From assembly GCF_014651635.1 (NCBI RefSeq), contig NZ_BMXG01000006.1, forward strand, positions 124,001-188,000: a DNA stretch of 64,000 nt, read 5' to 3'. The notes beneath the pieces were generated by a model. The model saw only the letters and a list, made by a program, of their open reading frames with translations, was not told the DNA's origin and did no database searches. The position numbers and the translations under genes were made by a program. Source of the stretch: Cerasicoccus arenae (GTDB taxonomy: Bacteria > Verrucomicrobiota > Verrucomicrobiia > Opitutales > Cerasicoccaceae). Shown in pieces: positions 46,775 through 55,663 of this stretch. The first letter of the stretch is position 1, and each line of letters begins with the position of its first letter.

Positions 46775-47380
46775 TTAATTTACCTTCGTTTTGGATGAGG
46801 TAATGTTGTCGACGACGCCATCACGGTCAAAGCCGATGAGGGTCTTTTCTGCAATTGTGGAGTTGTCTTCCTTCCGGGTGTCCTGGTTGTAAATCCAGAT
46901 TTCCTCGCCAGAGCCTTCGTCAAAGATTTGCAGCGTGGTCGTATAGTAGGCCTTGCCATCGGGCTGGCCCATTTCGCGGATGACGTCGTTGTGGGCGGAT
47001 GACTGACGGTTGATGCGCTTGCGGCCGCCAAGATTACGTGTGCCCAGATCGCCCTCGTAAGTCGCGCTATAGTAGTAGCCGTTGAGCTTCTCGTCGACGA
47101 ACTCCAAAGTCATTAAGCGGGCACCGGAGTCCTGTGGGCGGGCGCTGTTAATCTCGACGAAAATGTATTGGAATAGCGTGAAATCGTTGAAGTCGTTGGT
47201 GACTTCTTTTTCCACCTTAGGCTCGCCGAACATTTCGAGAGCCTGCTGCTTAGTCGTCTGTCCAAGCTGAAGCGAATTGACGTGCGCGAAGTTGAAGTTG
47301 CGGCCCTTGGTCGTTACGCAACCCACCAAAATAGTGAGCAGACTAAGGCTAAGCATTCCCATTAACCAGTGCTTGTTCAT
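46775..47380 (-). CDS. SmpA/OmlA-like outer-membrane lipoprotein, hypothetical
   Basis: A 201-residue lipoprotein. The signal is MNKHWLMGMLSLSLLTILVG with the lipobox ILVGC. After it, FAHVNSLQLGQTTKQQALEMFGEPK is the SmpA/BamE-like pattern (helix followed by GEP), and the remaining part forms strands with a second GxPDGK turn. BamE helps assemble beta-barrels; many relatives are of unknown function. The ATG at 47380 was chosen because it starts the signal; the frame is open further upstream but encodes nothing recognisable. The nitrilase-family gene follows closely. Confidence 0.75.
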   Translation of the reverse strand: MNKHWLMGMLSLSLLTILVGCVTTKGRNFNFAHVNSLQLGQTTKQQALEMFGEPKVEKEVTNDFNDFTLFQYIFVEINSARPQDSGARLMTLEFVDEKLNGYYYSATYEGDLGTRNLGGRKRINRQSSAHNDVIREMGQPDGKAYYTTTLQIFDEGSGEEIWIYNQDTRKEDNSTIAEKTLIGFDRDGVVDNITSSKTKVN

Positions 47381-47775
47381 GGGACGCAATTTGGCACCCG
47401 TTCGAGGACCCGTCGATCTTTTCTTCCAATTAGCACAAGTGCGCCGTGCCCCCCTAACAGGGCACAGCATTGCCCCACCGCCAACAGGATGAAACGGCAC
47501 CGGGGCAGGTTCATTCTTTGCCGCCGAAAAGTGTATTTTGCCGCCGCCACAATAGGCAGCCAAAAGGTTGCGAAAACCCGGTCTGTGCGGATGACGAATC
47601 GCCAAACTTTGCTGTAGTTTCCATTTTTAGGCCCATTTTTCCCAAAAAAGAGCATAAAAGTATCAGTTTTGTTTTCGAGGAATTCGCGGCTAAATCGACG
47701 GAATCGCTGACCACAATTGGGCTGGAAGACGTTTTTGGAGAAAAAACCGCGTTTACCCCCCCTTCGCACCAAAAA
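47381..47775. other. Intergenic region without a supported gene
   Basis: About 395 bp between the lipoprotein start and the uracil-DNA glycosylase stop. Several open frames cross it, but none has a recognisable motif or a natural start. A run of seven C at 47756-47762 is present. It probably holds the promoter of the lipoprotein-nitrilase operon. Confidence 0.5.
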
Positions 47776-48507
47776 CTACTCCCAGATTCCTTGAGCAAGG
47801 AGTTGCTTGGTGGCAGCTTCGGCCCACCCGCGATTGGCTGCTGGACTGGCCGGACTGGGGTGGAGGACCTTGCCGACTTGGTGCGGCTGGTCCCAATTGA
47901 GGTCCTTGAGCTTTTGCTCCGCAAAGCCACCCACACCCACTAACCATGCGGGCTGTAGGGCGTCCAAGGCGGCGCGTAGGTGCGCATCACAGGCGGCGTA
48001 AAGCGCGTTCGTAGCCTCGGCCTTGAACTTGTCCGGGGTCAGATTACGGCACTTGCCATCGGCCCCATCCAGGAAGAGCAAAGGGCAATAATTAAGCACA
48101 TAATGCTCGGCAAAAAAGTCATCCGCCGCCCCAAAGCGCTCCATCATAAGCCCCCACAAACGGCGCCCGCTAACCTCGCTTTTGGGACAGGCAAAGCCGT
48201 CTACAGGCCGCTTGGGGTGCTCGATTGGGGGCTTGCCCACAGGTGCCTCAATGCCCATCCAGTCACGCACTGCGGCCACTTCACCAAAGGGGGCACCGGT
48301 CTGCGCCATGCCGAAAGGGCCGGGATTCATGCCCATCAACACAACGCGTTTTTTCGTCGCCCCAAAGCGCTGAATATACTGTTTATGCGGCTTCCAGGCG
48401 TAGTTGAGGGGATTGTAAACGTGCGTTACCGGGGCCTCAAAAGTGATTTGGTCGACGGAATCGCGCAGTGCGATCGCGGCATTTTCCAGTTGTTTGACGA
48501 TGGTCAT
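47776..48507 (-). CDS. SMUG1-like uracil-DNA glycosylase
   Basis: A 243-residue base-excision repair enzyme of the SMUG1 family, more often discussed in animals but present in some bacteria. The active-site segment is LMGMNPGPFGMAQTGAPFG, and the DNA-intercalating motif is LHPSPASPAANRGW. FEAPVTHVYNPLNYAW is the conserved start of the domain. It removes uracil and oxidised pyrimidines from DNA. ATG at 48507 is preferred to a GTG at 48513. The start lies only six bases from the divergent amidase start, so the promoter must lie inside the neighbour's coding sequence. Confidence 0.88.
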   Translation of the reverse strand: MTIVKQLENAAIALRDSVDQITFEAPVTHVYNPLNYAWKPHKQYIQRFGATKKRVVLMGMNPGPFGMAQTGAPFGEVAAVRDWMGIEAPVGKPPIEHPKRPVDGFACPKSEVSGRRLWGLMMERFGAADDFFAEHYVLNYCPLLFLDGADGKCRNLTPDKFKAEATNALYAACDAHLRAALDALQPAWLVGVGGFAEQKLKDLNWDQPHQVGKVLHPSPASPAANRGWAEAATKQLLAQGIWE

Positions 48508-48513
48508 GGTCAC

Positions 48514-49716
48514 ATGTTGATCGCCATGCGAATGTTGGCGATGGTAGGAATGTTGTGGACGGGCAGCCTGCTGGCAGCAGCAAAGCTGACCTCGATGGGT
48601 GATGCCCCAGACTGGTCACGGCTCGATGAATATCAAGCCCAAGTCACCGCCAGTGATTTTCGTTGGCTGCTCGACAGCCATTTTGCCCCTGATGACGCCG
48701 CTAAGGACTGGATTACGATCGAGCCCGGTCAGGCCTTAATCAAGCGAGACGCAGGCGATGAAGCCCCTGCCGTGCTCAAATTCCGTGCCTTTGAGGAGAC
48801 GCCTCCCCCCGTGGGCCGCTACTGGCGAACCCGCACCGAATGGGCCGCTGACAAGGCTGAACTGCCGCTGGCAGGCTTGAAAATCGCGCTCGATCCCGGC
48901 CACATTGGCGGCGATTTTGCAGTAATGGAGTTCCGCAGTTGGAAGGTCGGCGATGGGCCTTTGTTTCGCGAAGGAGACTTCGTGCTAGCGGTCGCTCAAA
49001 GCTTGAAACCTAGGCTGGAAGCCCTTGGCGCGGTGGTCACGCTGGTTCGCGACACACCTGCCCCGGTGACCACAGATACGCCCGAGAGCCTCCGCCCAGT
49101 TGCCGCTGAACTCATCGCCGAACGCGAGCTGACACCCGGCTTAGAGATCGACGTGAAGGACCTTCAGCGGCGTATTGATGCACTCGCCCGGCTGCTTTTT
49201 TACCGCGTTAGTGAGATCAAGGCTCGCGCCGAGCGGGTCAATGAATCCATCCAGCCGGACATTGTTATTTGCCTCCATGTGGACGGCGCATCCTTGCCAG
49301 AGGGCGTCGAATTGGCGGATTTCGGGCACGCGCATTTTCTGATCAATGGGGCCTACAGCGCAGATGAGATCAGCTATGACGACCAACGCTTGGCCATGCT
49401 GGAGAAACTCCTCAGTGGGTCTTGGCGTGAAGAGCGCGGATTGGCCGCAGCAATGTCTGAGAGCTTCGCCGCCGTCAATCCACTGCCTCCCTATGTTTAC
49501 ACCGGAGACAACGCTATACGTATCAATGAGAACCCTTATCTGTGGGCGCGAAACTTGATGGCTAACCGCCTGTATGCCTGCCCAACGGTATTCCTCGAGC
49601 CTTACGTGGCCAATACCAAGGAATTCTATGGGCGTTTTACCAAGTCGCCAGCAGGCTTAGTCGATGAGTATGCCGATGCGGTCGCAGTTGCGTTAACGAC
49701 CTTCTATGGCGAGTAA
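48514..49716 (+). CDS. N-acetylmuramoyl-L-alanine amidase (Amidase_3), secreted
   Basis: A periplasmic zinc amidase of about 400 residues. The signal peptide is MRMLAMVGMLWTGSLLAAA; ATGs at 48514, 48526 and 48532 are all possible. The Amidase_3 part begins LKIALDPGHIGGD (first His ligand), continues with the Glu ligand in REGDFVLAVAQ, the third His in VICLHVDGA, and ends with the catalytic Glu in VFLEPYVAN. The family cuts the amide bond between muramic acid and L-Ala in peptidoglycan. An N-terminal region of about 100 residues precedes the catalytic domain. It is divergent from the SMUG1-like gene with almost no spacer; the GH1 gene follows 93 bp downstream. Confidence 0.85.
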   Translation: MLIAMRMLAMVGMLWTGSLLAAAKLTSMGDAPDWSRLDEYQAQVTASDFRWLLDSHFAPDDAAKDWITIEPGQALIKRDAGDEAPAVLKFRAFEETPPPVGRYWRTRTEWAADKAELPLAGLKIALDPGHIGGDFAVMEFRSWKVGDGPLFREGDFVLAVAQSLKPRLEALGAVVTLVRDTPAPVTTDTPESLRPVAAELIAERELTPGLEIDVKDLQRRIDALARLLFYRVSEIKARAERVNESIQPDIVICLHVDGASLPEGVELADFGHAHFLINGAYSADEISYDDQRLAMLEKLLSGSWREERGLAAAMSESFAAVNPLPPYVYTGDNAIRINENPYLWARNLMANRLYACPTVFLEPYVANTKEFYGRFTKSPAGLVDEYADAVAVALTTFYGE

Positions 49717-49809
49717 TAATGGTTGTGAGCCTTAGGGGGGGGCTGTCCGGATCATTAGCGCATTTCGTTGTTGTTCTAAGGCCGAGTGAGCACACAAGAT
49801 ACGGCCACA

Positions 49810-51168
49810 ATGTCGATAAATACGAAACCACTTACATTTCCTAAAAATTTCATTTGGGGTTACGCTGCAGCCGCTGCTCAAATTGAGGGCGCGGCCTTCA
49901 CGGACGGCAAGGGCTGGTCTATATGGGACACATTTGCCCGCGAGCCAGGTAAAGTACACAATGGCGATACCCTCGACGTCGCCTGCAATCACTATAAGCT
50001 GTTTAAAAAGGATTTCGCTTTGATGGCGAAGCTTGGCGCGAAGAACTACCGGCTCTCTATTTCTTGGCCTCGCATCTATCCCAATGGTACTGGTGAGATC
50101 AATCAAAAGGGCGTGGACTTCTACAATCGCCTAATCGACGCCTGCATTGATGCGGGCATCACGCCTTGGGTCACGATGTTCCACTGGGACTTACCGCAGC
50201 AGCTCGAAACGGACTTTGGCGGCTGGCGTGATCGACGCACTGCTGACGCCTTTGCGACTTATGCCGACACGATTGTGCAGGCCTATGGCGATCGCGTGAA
50301 AAATTGGATTACGCTCAACGAAATTGTTTGTTTTACCCGACTTGGTTACGGTAACGGCCAGAAGGCTCCGGGTCTCAAGTTGTCCGATCAAGTGGTTAAT
50401 CAGACTTTTCACACGGCCCTGCTTGCGCATGGTCATGGTATTCGTGCGGTACGGGAGTTTGGCGGAAAGGGTGCCCGCGTCGGGTTGACGGATAACTCGG
50501 AAATTTACATTCCGCTGACCGAAACCCCTGCGGACATCGAGGCGGCAAAGCAGGCTTTTGTGACTGCTAACGCTCGGGTGCTTGAGCCGATCTATCGCGG
50601 CAAGTATTCGTCCGAATATCTTCGCGAGGCGGGTAGTGATGCGCCGGTGTTTGAGCCAGGTGATTTGGAGCACATCAGCCGCCCAACAGACTTCCTTGGG
50701 ATGAATGTCTACAACGGACAGTTCGTGCGTGCAGGCAAGCGGGGACGGCCTGAAGTGCTGCCCTATCCGCCCTCATTTCCTACGGCAGATGCGGCGTGGT
50801 TGCGTCATACTCCGCAGGCTCTTTACTGGGGGCCACGTTCCGTAGCCGAGATCTACGGGGTGAAGGCTGTTTACATTACGGAGAACGGCGCTGGTTACTT
50901 TGATGAACCTGAAGAAAATGGCGAAGTGCTCGACTTGCATCGTCGTGATTATGTGCGCAATTATCTGTGCGAGCTTCATCGCAGCATCCGTGATGGTGTG
51001 CCCGTCAAAGGCTACTTCCTGTGGTCGTTTATGGACAACTACGAATGGGAAGATGGCTATCGCTGCCGCTTTGGCGTTGTTTACACCGACTATGCCACTC
51101 AGAAACGCACGCCCAAAGCGAGCGCGCACTGGTATACTGAGGTAATGAAGCAGAACGCGATTGTTTAA
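49810..51168 (+). CDS. GH1 family beta-glycosidase
   Basis: A 452-residue TIM-barrel glycosidase acting on beta-glucosides or beta-galactosides. The family start FPKNFIWGYAAAAAQIEGA is present. The acid/base Glu is in WITLNEIV (about 169), where the usual NEP reads NEI. The nucleophile is in ITENGAGYF (about 358). The C-terminal FLWSFMDNYEWEDGYRCRFG matches the aglycone-site region. Start: ATG at 49810; a GTG at 49786 would add eight residues. No signal peptide, so it is cytoplasmic and would need imported disaccharides. No transporter is adjacent. Confidence 0.93.
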   Translation: MSINTKPLTFPKNFIWGYAAAAAQIEGAAFTDGKGWSIWDTFAREPGKVHNGDTLDVACNHYKLFKKDFALMAKLGAKNYRLSISWPRIYPNGTGEINQKGVDFYNRLIDACIDAGITPWVTMFHWDLPQQLETDFGGWRDRRTADAFATYADTIVQAYGDRVKNWITLNEIVCFTRLGYGNGQKAPGLKLSDQVVNQTFHTALLAHGHGIRAVREFGGKGARVGLTDNSEIYIPLTETPADIEAAKQAFVTANARVLEPIYRGKYSSEYLREAGSDAPVFEPGDLEHISRPTDFLGMNVYNGQFVRAGKRGRPEVLPYPPSFPTADAAWLRHTPQALYWGPRSVAEIYGVKAVYITENGAGYFDEPEENGEVLDLHRRDYVRNYLCELHRSIRDGVPVKGYFLWSFMDNYEWEDGYRCRFGVVYTDYATQKRTPKASAHWYTEVMKQNAIV

Positions 51169-51183
51169 CGGGGGGGAGTGAAC

Positions 51184-51612
51184 TCAGCCCGTTTCTTCAT
51201 TTGCACGATAGATTCGTTCGCGCATTTTTCCCTGAGCGTCGATGGTTTCAATCCATGAGATCATCGACGTTTCCGTTGTGGCCTGAAACACGGATTCGAT
51301 GGATTTACGGTCCACATGGACCTCGTCCAATACGCCGTTATCCTGAATAAAGCGTATGCGATAAGCGGCTTCGTCGTTGGTCAATGGCCTTAGCCGAAAC
51401 GTCGTTTTATCGGTTTTGCCCGCCCGCTTTTTCTTCGGATGTGCCTTGGGCGATGACCCTGTTACCACGGGTTCGGGTGGCGGGGGAAACGGATAAGTAT
51501 CGCCGAATATCGTTTTAATCTGTGACTCGAGTTCATGCACACGCACATAGGCCGCCTCCCGCTGTAGCAGGAGGTGTTCGACTTGGATGCGTTTCTGTGT
51601 GGTTAACGCCAT
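51184..51612 (-). CDS. Hypothetical protein, paralogue of the next gene
   Basis: A 142-residue protein. A short coiled coil (VEHLLLQREAAYVRVHELES) leads to a Pro-rich stretch (YPFPPPPEPV), a basic linker and a C-terminal alpha/beta segment (FRLRPLTNDEAAYRIRFIQD). The coiled coil plus Pro-rich block matches the gene 25 bp upstream, so the pair arose by duplication. It is the last gene of the ftsK operon. No family is recognised; the role is inferred to be tied to that operon. Confidence 0.65.
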   Translation of the reverse strand: MALTTQKRIQVEHLLLQREAAYVRVHELESQIKTIFGDTYPFPPPPEPVVTGSSPKAHPKKKRAGKTDKTTFRLRPLTNDEAAYRIRFIQDNGVLDEVHVDRKSIESVFQATTETSMISWIETIDAQGKMRERIYRANEETG

Positions 51613-51636
51613 GCGTGTAACTCGAAAGAGGGCGAA

Positions 51637-52011
51637 TTAAGACTCGCTGGATTCCTTGTCTGATTCTGGTTCGGACTTGGGCTCGGCGTCGGTCTTTGGT
51701 TCGTCAGTGGTCACTTCGACTACCGGCTGTGGCTTTGGCTTCGGTGCGGGTGCTTTCTTAGGTTTTGGCAGCGCTGTAAAGCTTGCAACAGGCAGTTCGG
51801 GTTCAGGGAACGGGAATTCATCATCGTCATCGAGGAGCGCATCAATCTGGGTTTCCAGTTCCGCAATCTTGCGATAGGCCTCGGCGCGTTCTGCCAAGAG
51901 GCTGTCGATTTGCTCACGTGCCTCGAGCGCCGCCCGGATGGTTTCGGCATCGGCACCCAGAATGATTGCATTCCGGTTCAGCTGGGTGAGTTTCGTTGGT
52001 TTTTTCGCCAT
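51637..52011 (-). CDS. Hypothetical coiled-coil protein with Pro/Glu-rich tail
   Basis: A 124-residue protein. A helical N-terminus (MAKKPTKLTQLNRNAIILGA) leads into a coiled coil (IDSLLAERAEAYRKIAELET), an acidic stretch (DDDDEFPFPEPELPV) and a Lys/Pro/Glu tail ending DKESSES. It shares the pattern L-x-ER-x-AY...ELE-x-QI...FPFP-x-PE with the downstream gene. It is placed between the repeat protein and its paralogue with gaps of 32 and 24 bp, so one transcript is likely. No known domain. Confidence 0.65.
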   Translation of the reverse strand: MAKKPTKLTQLNRNAIILGADAETIRAALEAREQIDSLLAERAEAYRKIAELETQIDALLDDDDEFPFPEPELPVASFTALPKPKKAPAPKPKPQPVVEVTTDEPKTDAEPKSEPESDKESSES

Positions 52012-52043
52012 AGTTTTTATTCGTTAATGGATTTCGTGTTTCG

Positions 52044-53450
52044 CTATAAATTGGCTGTGCTGGACGGTTCGGAATCAATGCCGTTTACGATGGCGGTCAG
52101 TTCGTTGAGGCATTGCTGGATCTTCGCCTTGGGGACGTGGTCTTCTTCATCTACCGGTGGCGGCGTGACTTCGTAGGCCAGCGTGCGCACAAAGTCTGCG
52201 GGGTCATCGCGTAAGTGATTCCTCGCTTTGGCCGGCAGCAATTGAGAAGACGCGGCGAGGGCGCGGATCGACGGTGATGCATGCTGAGCCAGGGCTTCCG
52301 CTAAGCTAGGTCGTAGCCAGCTTGCCGAGCGTCGGCAGGCGGCCATGTGAGCTAGTGCAGTGGCGGAAAGGCGTTCATTGGCTAGGTATTGTAAGACTTC
52401 TTCCGGCGTTTCCTGATGGCTTGCCAAGGCCGCTGTTACGCTTGCGTGATTCATCCAGGCCAGCTCAAGAAAAAGCGCGGGCGGCATGGCTGGATTATCC
52501 AGTAAGGACAGGCAAGCAGATGTGTCTTCGCCGGTGACAAAGAACTCGGCCATTTCGGGCCAGATTGCGGGATTCGCAGCTAGGGCATTGCGGATGTCCG
52601 TTTCGGGGTCCTGCGCAAGCTCGTGCTGCAGACCGGGGGGAATGCCTTGGTGCGCGGCAACGAACTCGCGGTCTTCATTGGTCTCGGAACGGCTTAGGTA
52701 CAGCAATTCGATTTCATCGAGCTCTCGATGCATACGCACAGCTTTGCGGACGGATGCATGAGGCGAGAATAGCAGCGTGCGCAAGATTTTTTTCGGGAGC
52801 GACGTACGTGTTAGCAGGGCAATTTGAATTTCCTCACGATCGCTGTCTGCCCAAAAGAGAAGGACGTCGTCGGGAGCTGCAACGGAGGCAACCAACGTGC
52901 AGCGGACCAGCGGACTGGGGTCGGCGGAAAGCGCGATGAGCAAGTCGGGGTGCAGGCTCTTGTTATGGACTAGCTCCAAGCGGACGGAGGCGTCTCCCCG
53001 TGCAGCGAGAACAGCCTGCGATTTGAGCTTCAAGGCAGGATTGGCCGCAAGGGAACGCCAGAGACGCTGATCTTTTTCCGTGAGGATGCTATCGGCATCT
53101 CGCGGCGGAAGGTTTGGATTGGTGAGAGCAGCGGCGCGGACCGATGACTCATCGTGCTGAACGAGGATCGAAAGGGCACCAGGAGGAGTGCGTGGGTTTT
53201 GCGCCAACGGAATTAATACGCTGGAAGGATAGTCAGCCTGGTGGGCACCTATTTCTTCTAATAAACTGCTAGGCGTGAGCGCATAAGATGTCAGGAAAAT
53301 CCAAGCTTCCTCGGGCGGATTCTCCTGACTGATAGTACGTAGCAATTGGCTGGAGATTGGAGGCTTACGAAAGCGCCGCGCAATTGCCTGAGGACCATGC
53401 TCATGAATGAGAGCGAGGAGCTCGTTCGTTGTTTGCGGAAGCTGCATCAC
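52044..53450 (-). CDS. Alpha-helical repeat protein (LRV/HEAT-like)
   Basis: A 468-residue protein formed almost wholly of about 20-25-residue helical repeats. Typical units are LAQNPRTPPGALSILVQHD, AALTNPNLPPRDADSIL, LAANPAIWPEMAEFFVTGE and SLLDNPAMPPALFLELAWM; the (N-P)-(x)-(P/T)-P pattern is that of leucine-rich repeat variants. Such proteins are scaffolds for protein binding. There is no signal peptide. Its start overlaps the FtsK stop by 4 bp, so the two are translationally coupled and probably physically associated. Confidence 0.75.
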   Translation of the reverse strand: MMQLPQTTNELLALIHEHGPQAIARRFRKPPISSQLLRTISQENPPEEAWIFLTSYALTPSSLLEEIGAHQADYPSSVLIPLAQNPRTPPGALSILVQHDESSVRAAALTNPNLPPRDADSILTEKDQRLWRSLAANPALKLKSQAVLAARGDASVRLELVHNKSLHPDLLIALSADPSPLVRCTLVASVAAPDDVLLFWADSDREEIQIALLTRTSLPKKILRTLLFSPHASVRKAVRMHRELDEIELLYLSRSETNEDREFVAAHQGIPPGLQHELAQDPETDIRNALAANPAIWPEMAEFFVTGEDTSACLSLLDNPAMPPALFLELAWMNHASVTAALASHQETPEEVLQYLANERLSATALAHMAACRRSASWLRPSLAEALAQHASPSIRALAASSQLLPAKARNHLRDDPADFVRTLAYEVTPPPVDEEDHVPKAKIQQCLNELTAIVNGIDSEPSSTANL

Positions 53451-55387
53451 CGTGGCAATTCACTGGGGGTGACAAAGACTTCGCGGGGGGAACTGCCCAC
53501 CTGTGGGCCGATATGGCCACGGACTTCTAGCTCTTCCACCAACGTGGCGGCGCGGTTATAACCGATCTTAAGCTTTCGCTGCAAAAAGCTGGTACTGGCT
53601 TTGCCTGTCGTCGCGACAATGGCGAGGGCATCCATGAGGAGCGAGTCCGCGCCTTCGTTTTGGTCGCCATCGTCTTCTCCACTTCCGCCTGGGGCGTCTT
53701 CTGCGGCTAGTTCAACACGATAGCGTGGCGGGGCTTGTTCGCGCAGATGGTCGGTGATGCGGAGGATTTCGTCGTCGTCGACAAATGGACTTTGCAGGCG
53801 TTTCAGGCGCGACTGGCCTGGCGGCGTATAAAGCATGTCACCTTTGCCTTGCAGGGTTTCCGCGCCTTTACCATCCAAGATGGTACGGCTGTCAATTTGT
53901 GAAGATACCTTGAACGCGACGCGTGTAGGGAAGTTTGCCTTAATGACGCCGGTAATGACGTTTACGCTGGGGCGTTGCGTTGCGAGGATCGCATGAATGC
54001 CAACGGCGCGCGACATTTGGGCCAAACGGGCCAGAGGCGTTTCTACGTCGTCTTTGGCGGTCATCATCAGGTCAGCCATTTCGTCAATGATGAGCACGAT
54101 AAATGGCATGGGCGCAAAGCCTTCGGCCCGGGCTTTTTCGTTATAACCCGCAAGGTTCCGGACCCGACGTTCGGCCATGATTTCATAGCGGGTCTCCATT
54201 TCTCGAACGAGCCACTTGAGTGCTTGGCAGGCTTGCTTAGCGTCATCTACCACTGGATGAATCAGATGGGGAAGCCCGCGATACATTGCAAACTCGACTC
54301 GCTTAGGGTCGACGAGAACCAGCTCCAACTCGCCCGGTTTGAACCGATAGAGGAGGGACAAGACAATGTTGTTAATGCAGACTGATTTACCACTGCCGGT
54401 CGAGCCCGCGATCAAAAGATGTGGTGCCTTGGCCAAGTCGCAAAGCTGTATTTGACCGGAGATATCCATGCCGAGCACGACGGGTAAGGAGGCAGTGCTC
54501 TCGTGCCAAGTGGCAGACATCATTGCTTCACGCAGTGCGATTGTGCGGCTACGTGGGTTGGGTGCCTCGACGCCGACGTAAGGCTCACCCGGGATAGGTG
54601 CCTGAATGCGAACTGCATTCGCCTTGAGGGCAAGCGCGATGTTGTTGTCCAATCCGGCAATGGTTTCCACCCGCACGCCATAGCCGGGCTTTACGCGGTA
54701 CTGGGTGACGCGTGGGCCGACGGTGGCGTCACAGACTAAGGCGTCGACGGCGAAATTATCAAAGGTTTCCTGTAAGCGTTCGCGTTGCTCGGTTAGCTCT
54801 TCTTCGCTCATCGAAGCGTCATCATAGTCATCGGATGTGCGTAAGAATTCCAGAGAGGGGGGGGTATAGCTGTCTAAATCGCCACTGCGATAGCCTTCGA
54901 TCGGTTCGACGGTGTTCGTCGTTGAAGGGGGGGGGGCGGTATCGGGCTCAGGTGTGCTTTCTTCGATGACTGGCAAGTCGTCTTGTTGAGGCATCATCAG
55001 CACGGCTTCAATGCGGTAATGGCTCTCGGCCATTCGCTTGGCGTGCATTTTCTTGCGTTGTTCCCGCGCAGCAATGCGTTCAGCTAGCACTTCATTCCAG
55101 TCCGCGATTTTCTCCCATTCATGAGCCCATATCGATTCGCGGTCTTCGATGGGGTCATTCGGCTCTGCTTGTTCAGTAGCTACTGCAATTTTTTGCGAAG
55201 GAACAACTTCGTCAGGAGGCATTTTTTTTGCCTCTGGAGGGGGGGCAATTTCGGGGTCAATTCCTTCATCTCGGGCAAAAGAGGTCACCCACTGCTTGAG
55301 GCGATCAGTGAGCTTGGATTGACTGAGTGAACCGGTGAATGAACGAAACATTTTAGAATCAACCAAAGCGGTCGAGGAAGCCGACAT
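53447..55387 (-). CDS. ftsK: FtsK/SpoIIIE-type DNA translocase lacking membrane segments
   Basis: A 646-residue translocase. Residues 1-210 are charged and Pro-rich with no transmembrane span, whereas standard FtsK has four. An alpha domain (about 205-290) is followed by the RecA-like motor: Walker A LIAGSTGSGKS, Walker B FIVLIIDEMADLM, then LARLAQMSRAVGIHAILATQRPS. The C-terminal winged-helix gamma domain (ASTSFLQRKLKIGYNRAATLVEELEVRG) should read polar DNA sequences. The N-terminal linker is coded by G/C homopolymers (54927-54936, 54857-54864, 55239-55245), giving polyproline. It heads an operon with a repeat protein and two small paralogues. Confidence 0.92.
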   Translation of the reverse strand: MSASSTALVDSKMFRSFTGSLSQSKLTDRLKQWVTSFARDEGIDPEIAPPPEAKKMPPDEVVPSQKIAVATEQAEPNDPIEDRESIWAHEWEKIADWNEVLAERIAAREQRKKMHAKRMAESHYRIEAVLMMPQQDDLPVIEESTPEPDTAPPPSTTNTVEPIEGYRSGDLDSYTPPSLEFLRTSDDYDDASMSEEELTEQRERLQETFDNFAVDALVCDATVGPRVTQYRVKPGYGVRVETIAGLDNNIALALKANAVRIQAPIPGEPYVGVEAPNPRSRTIALREAMMSATWHESTASLPVVLGMDISGQIQLCDLAKAPHLLIAGSTGSGKSVCINNIVLSLLYRFKPGELELVLVDPKRVEFAMYRGLPHLIHPVVDDAKQACQALKWLVREMETRYEIMAERRVRNLAGYNEKARAEGFAPMPFIVLIIDEMADLMMTAKDDVETPLARLAQMSRAVGIHAILATQRPSVNVITGVIKANFPTRVAFKVSSQIDSRTILDGKGAETLQGKGDMLYTPPGQSRLKRLQSPFVDDDEILRITDHLREQAPPRYRVELAAEDAPGGSGEDDGDQNEGADSLLMDALAIVATTGKASTSFLQRKLKIGYNRAATLVEELEVRGHIGPQVGSSPREVFVTPSELPR

Positions 55388-55557
55388 TAGCCAATTCTCG
55401 CAAGCACCTTCTTGTTAAATATTTCTTTAATGGCAGTATTGCCTGGTGGGATTGCACGCGAGCAAACCAATTGCGCAACATCTACTGACGACGTTTCAAT
55501 GGGCATGCATGAAAAATGCCGCCATACCGCCAAGGTGGGGTGCGATTGGCATCAATA

Positions 55558-55593
55558 GCAACGCCTTGCGATGTAGAGCCCGCAAGGCGTTGC
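55558..55593. repeat. Perfect 13-bp inverted repeat
   Basis: GCAACGCCTTGCG (55558-55570) and CGCAAGGCGTTGC (55581-55593) are perfect complements with a 10-nt loop. It lies between the ftsK start and the RHH gene. It may be a terminator for the RHH gene or a protein-binding palindrome. No T tract follows on either strand. Confidence 0.6.
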
Positions 55594-55629
55594 TTAAAAA
55601 GTGCTGCTAGTCGTTGGCAGCGGCGTAAT

Positions 55630-55647
55630 GGGATGCCCTTGCATCCC
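55630..55647 (-). terminator. Short hairpin after the RHH gene
   Basis: GGGATGC/GCATCCC, a perfect 7-bp stem with a 4-nt loop, lies 17 bp past the RHH stop on the minus strand. No U tract follows, so termination is uncertain; together with the 13-bp repeat it separates the RHH gene from ftsK. Confidence 0.45.
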
Positions 55648-55663
55648 GGTGGTCTTAATTTCT

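Noticed and set aside
47980-48513. N-terminal extension of the amidase across the uracil-DNA glycosylase gene
   Set aside because: The extension is antisense to a conserved enzyme, while a proper signal peptide begins at 48514-48532.
55558-55647. Two nearby palindromes considered as a CRISPR-like or attachment site
   Set aside because: They differ in sequence and length, are not repeated with spacers, and no integrase or cas gene is present.
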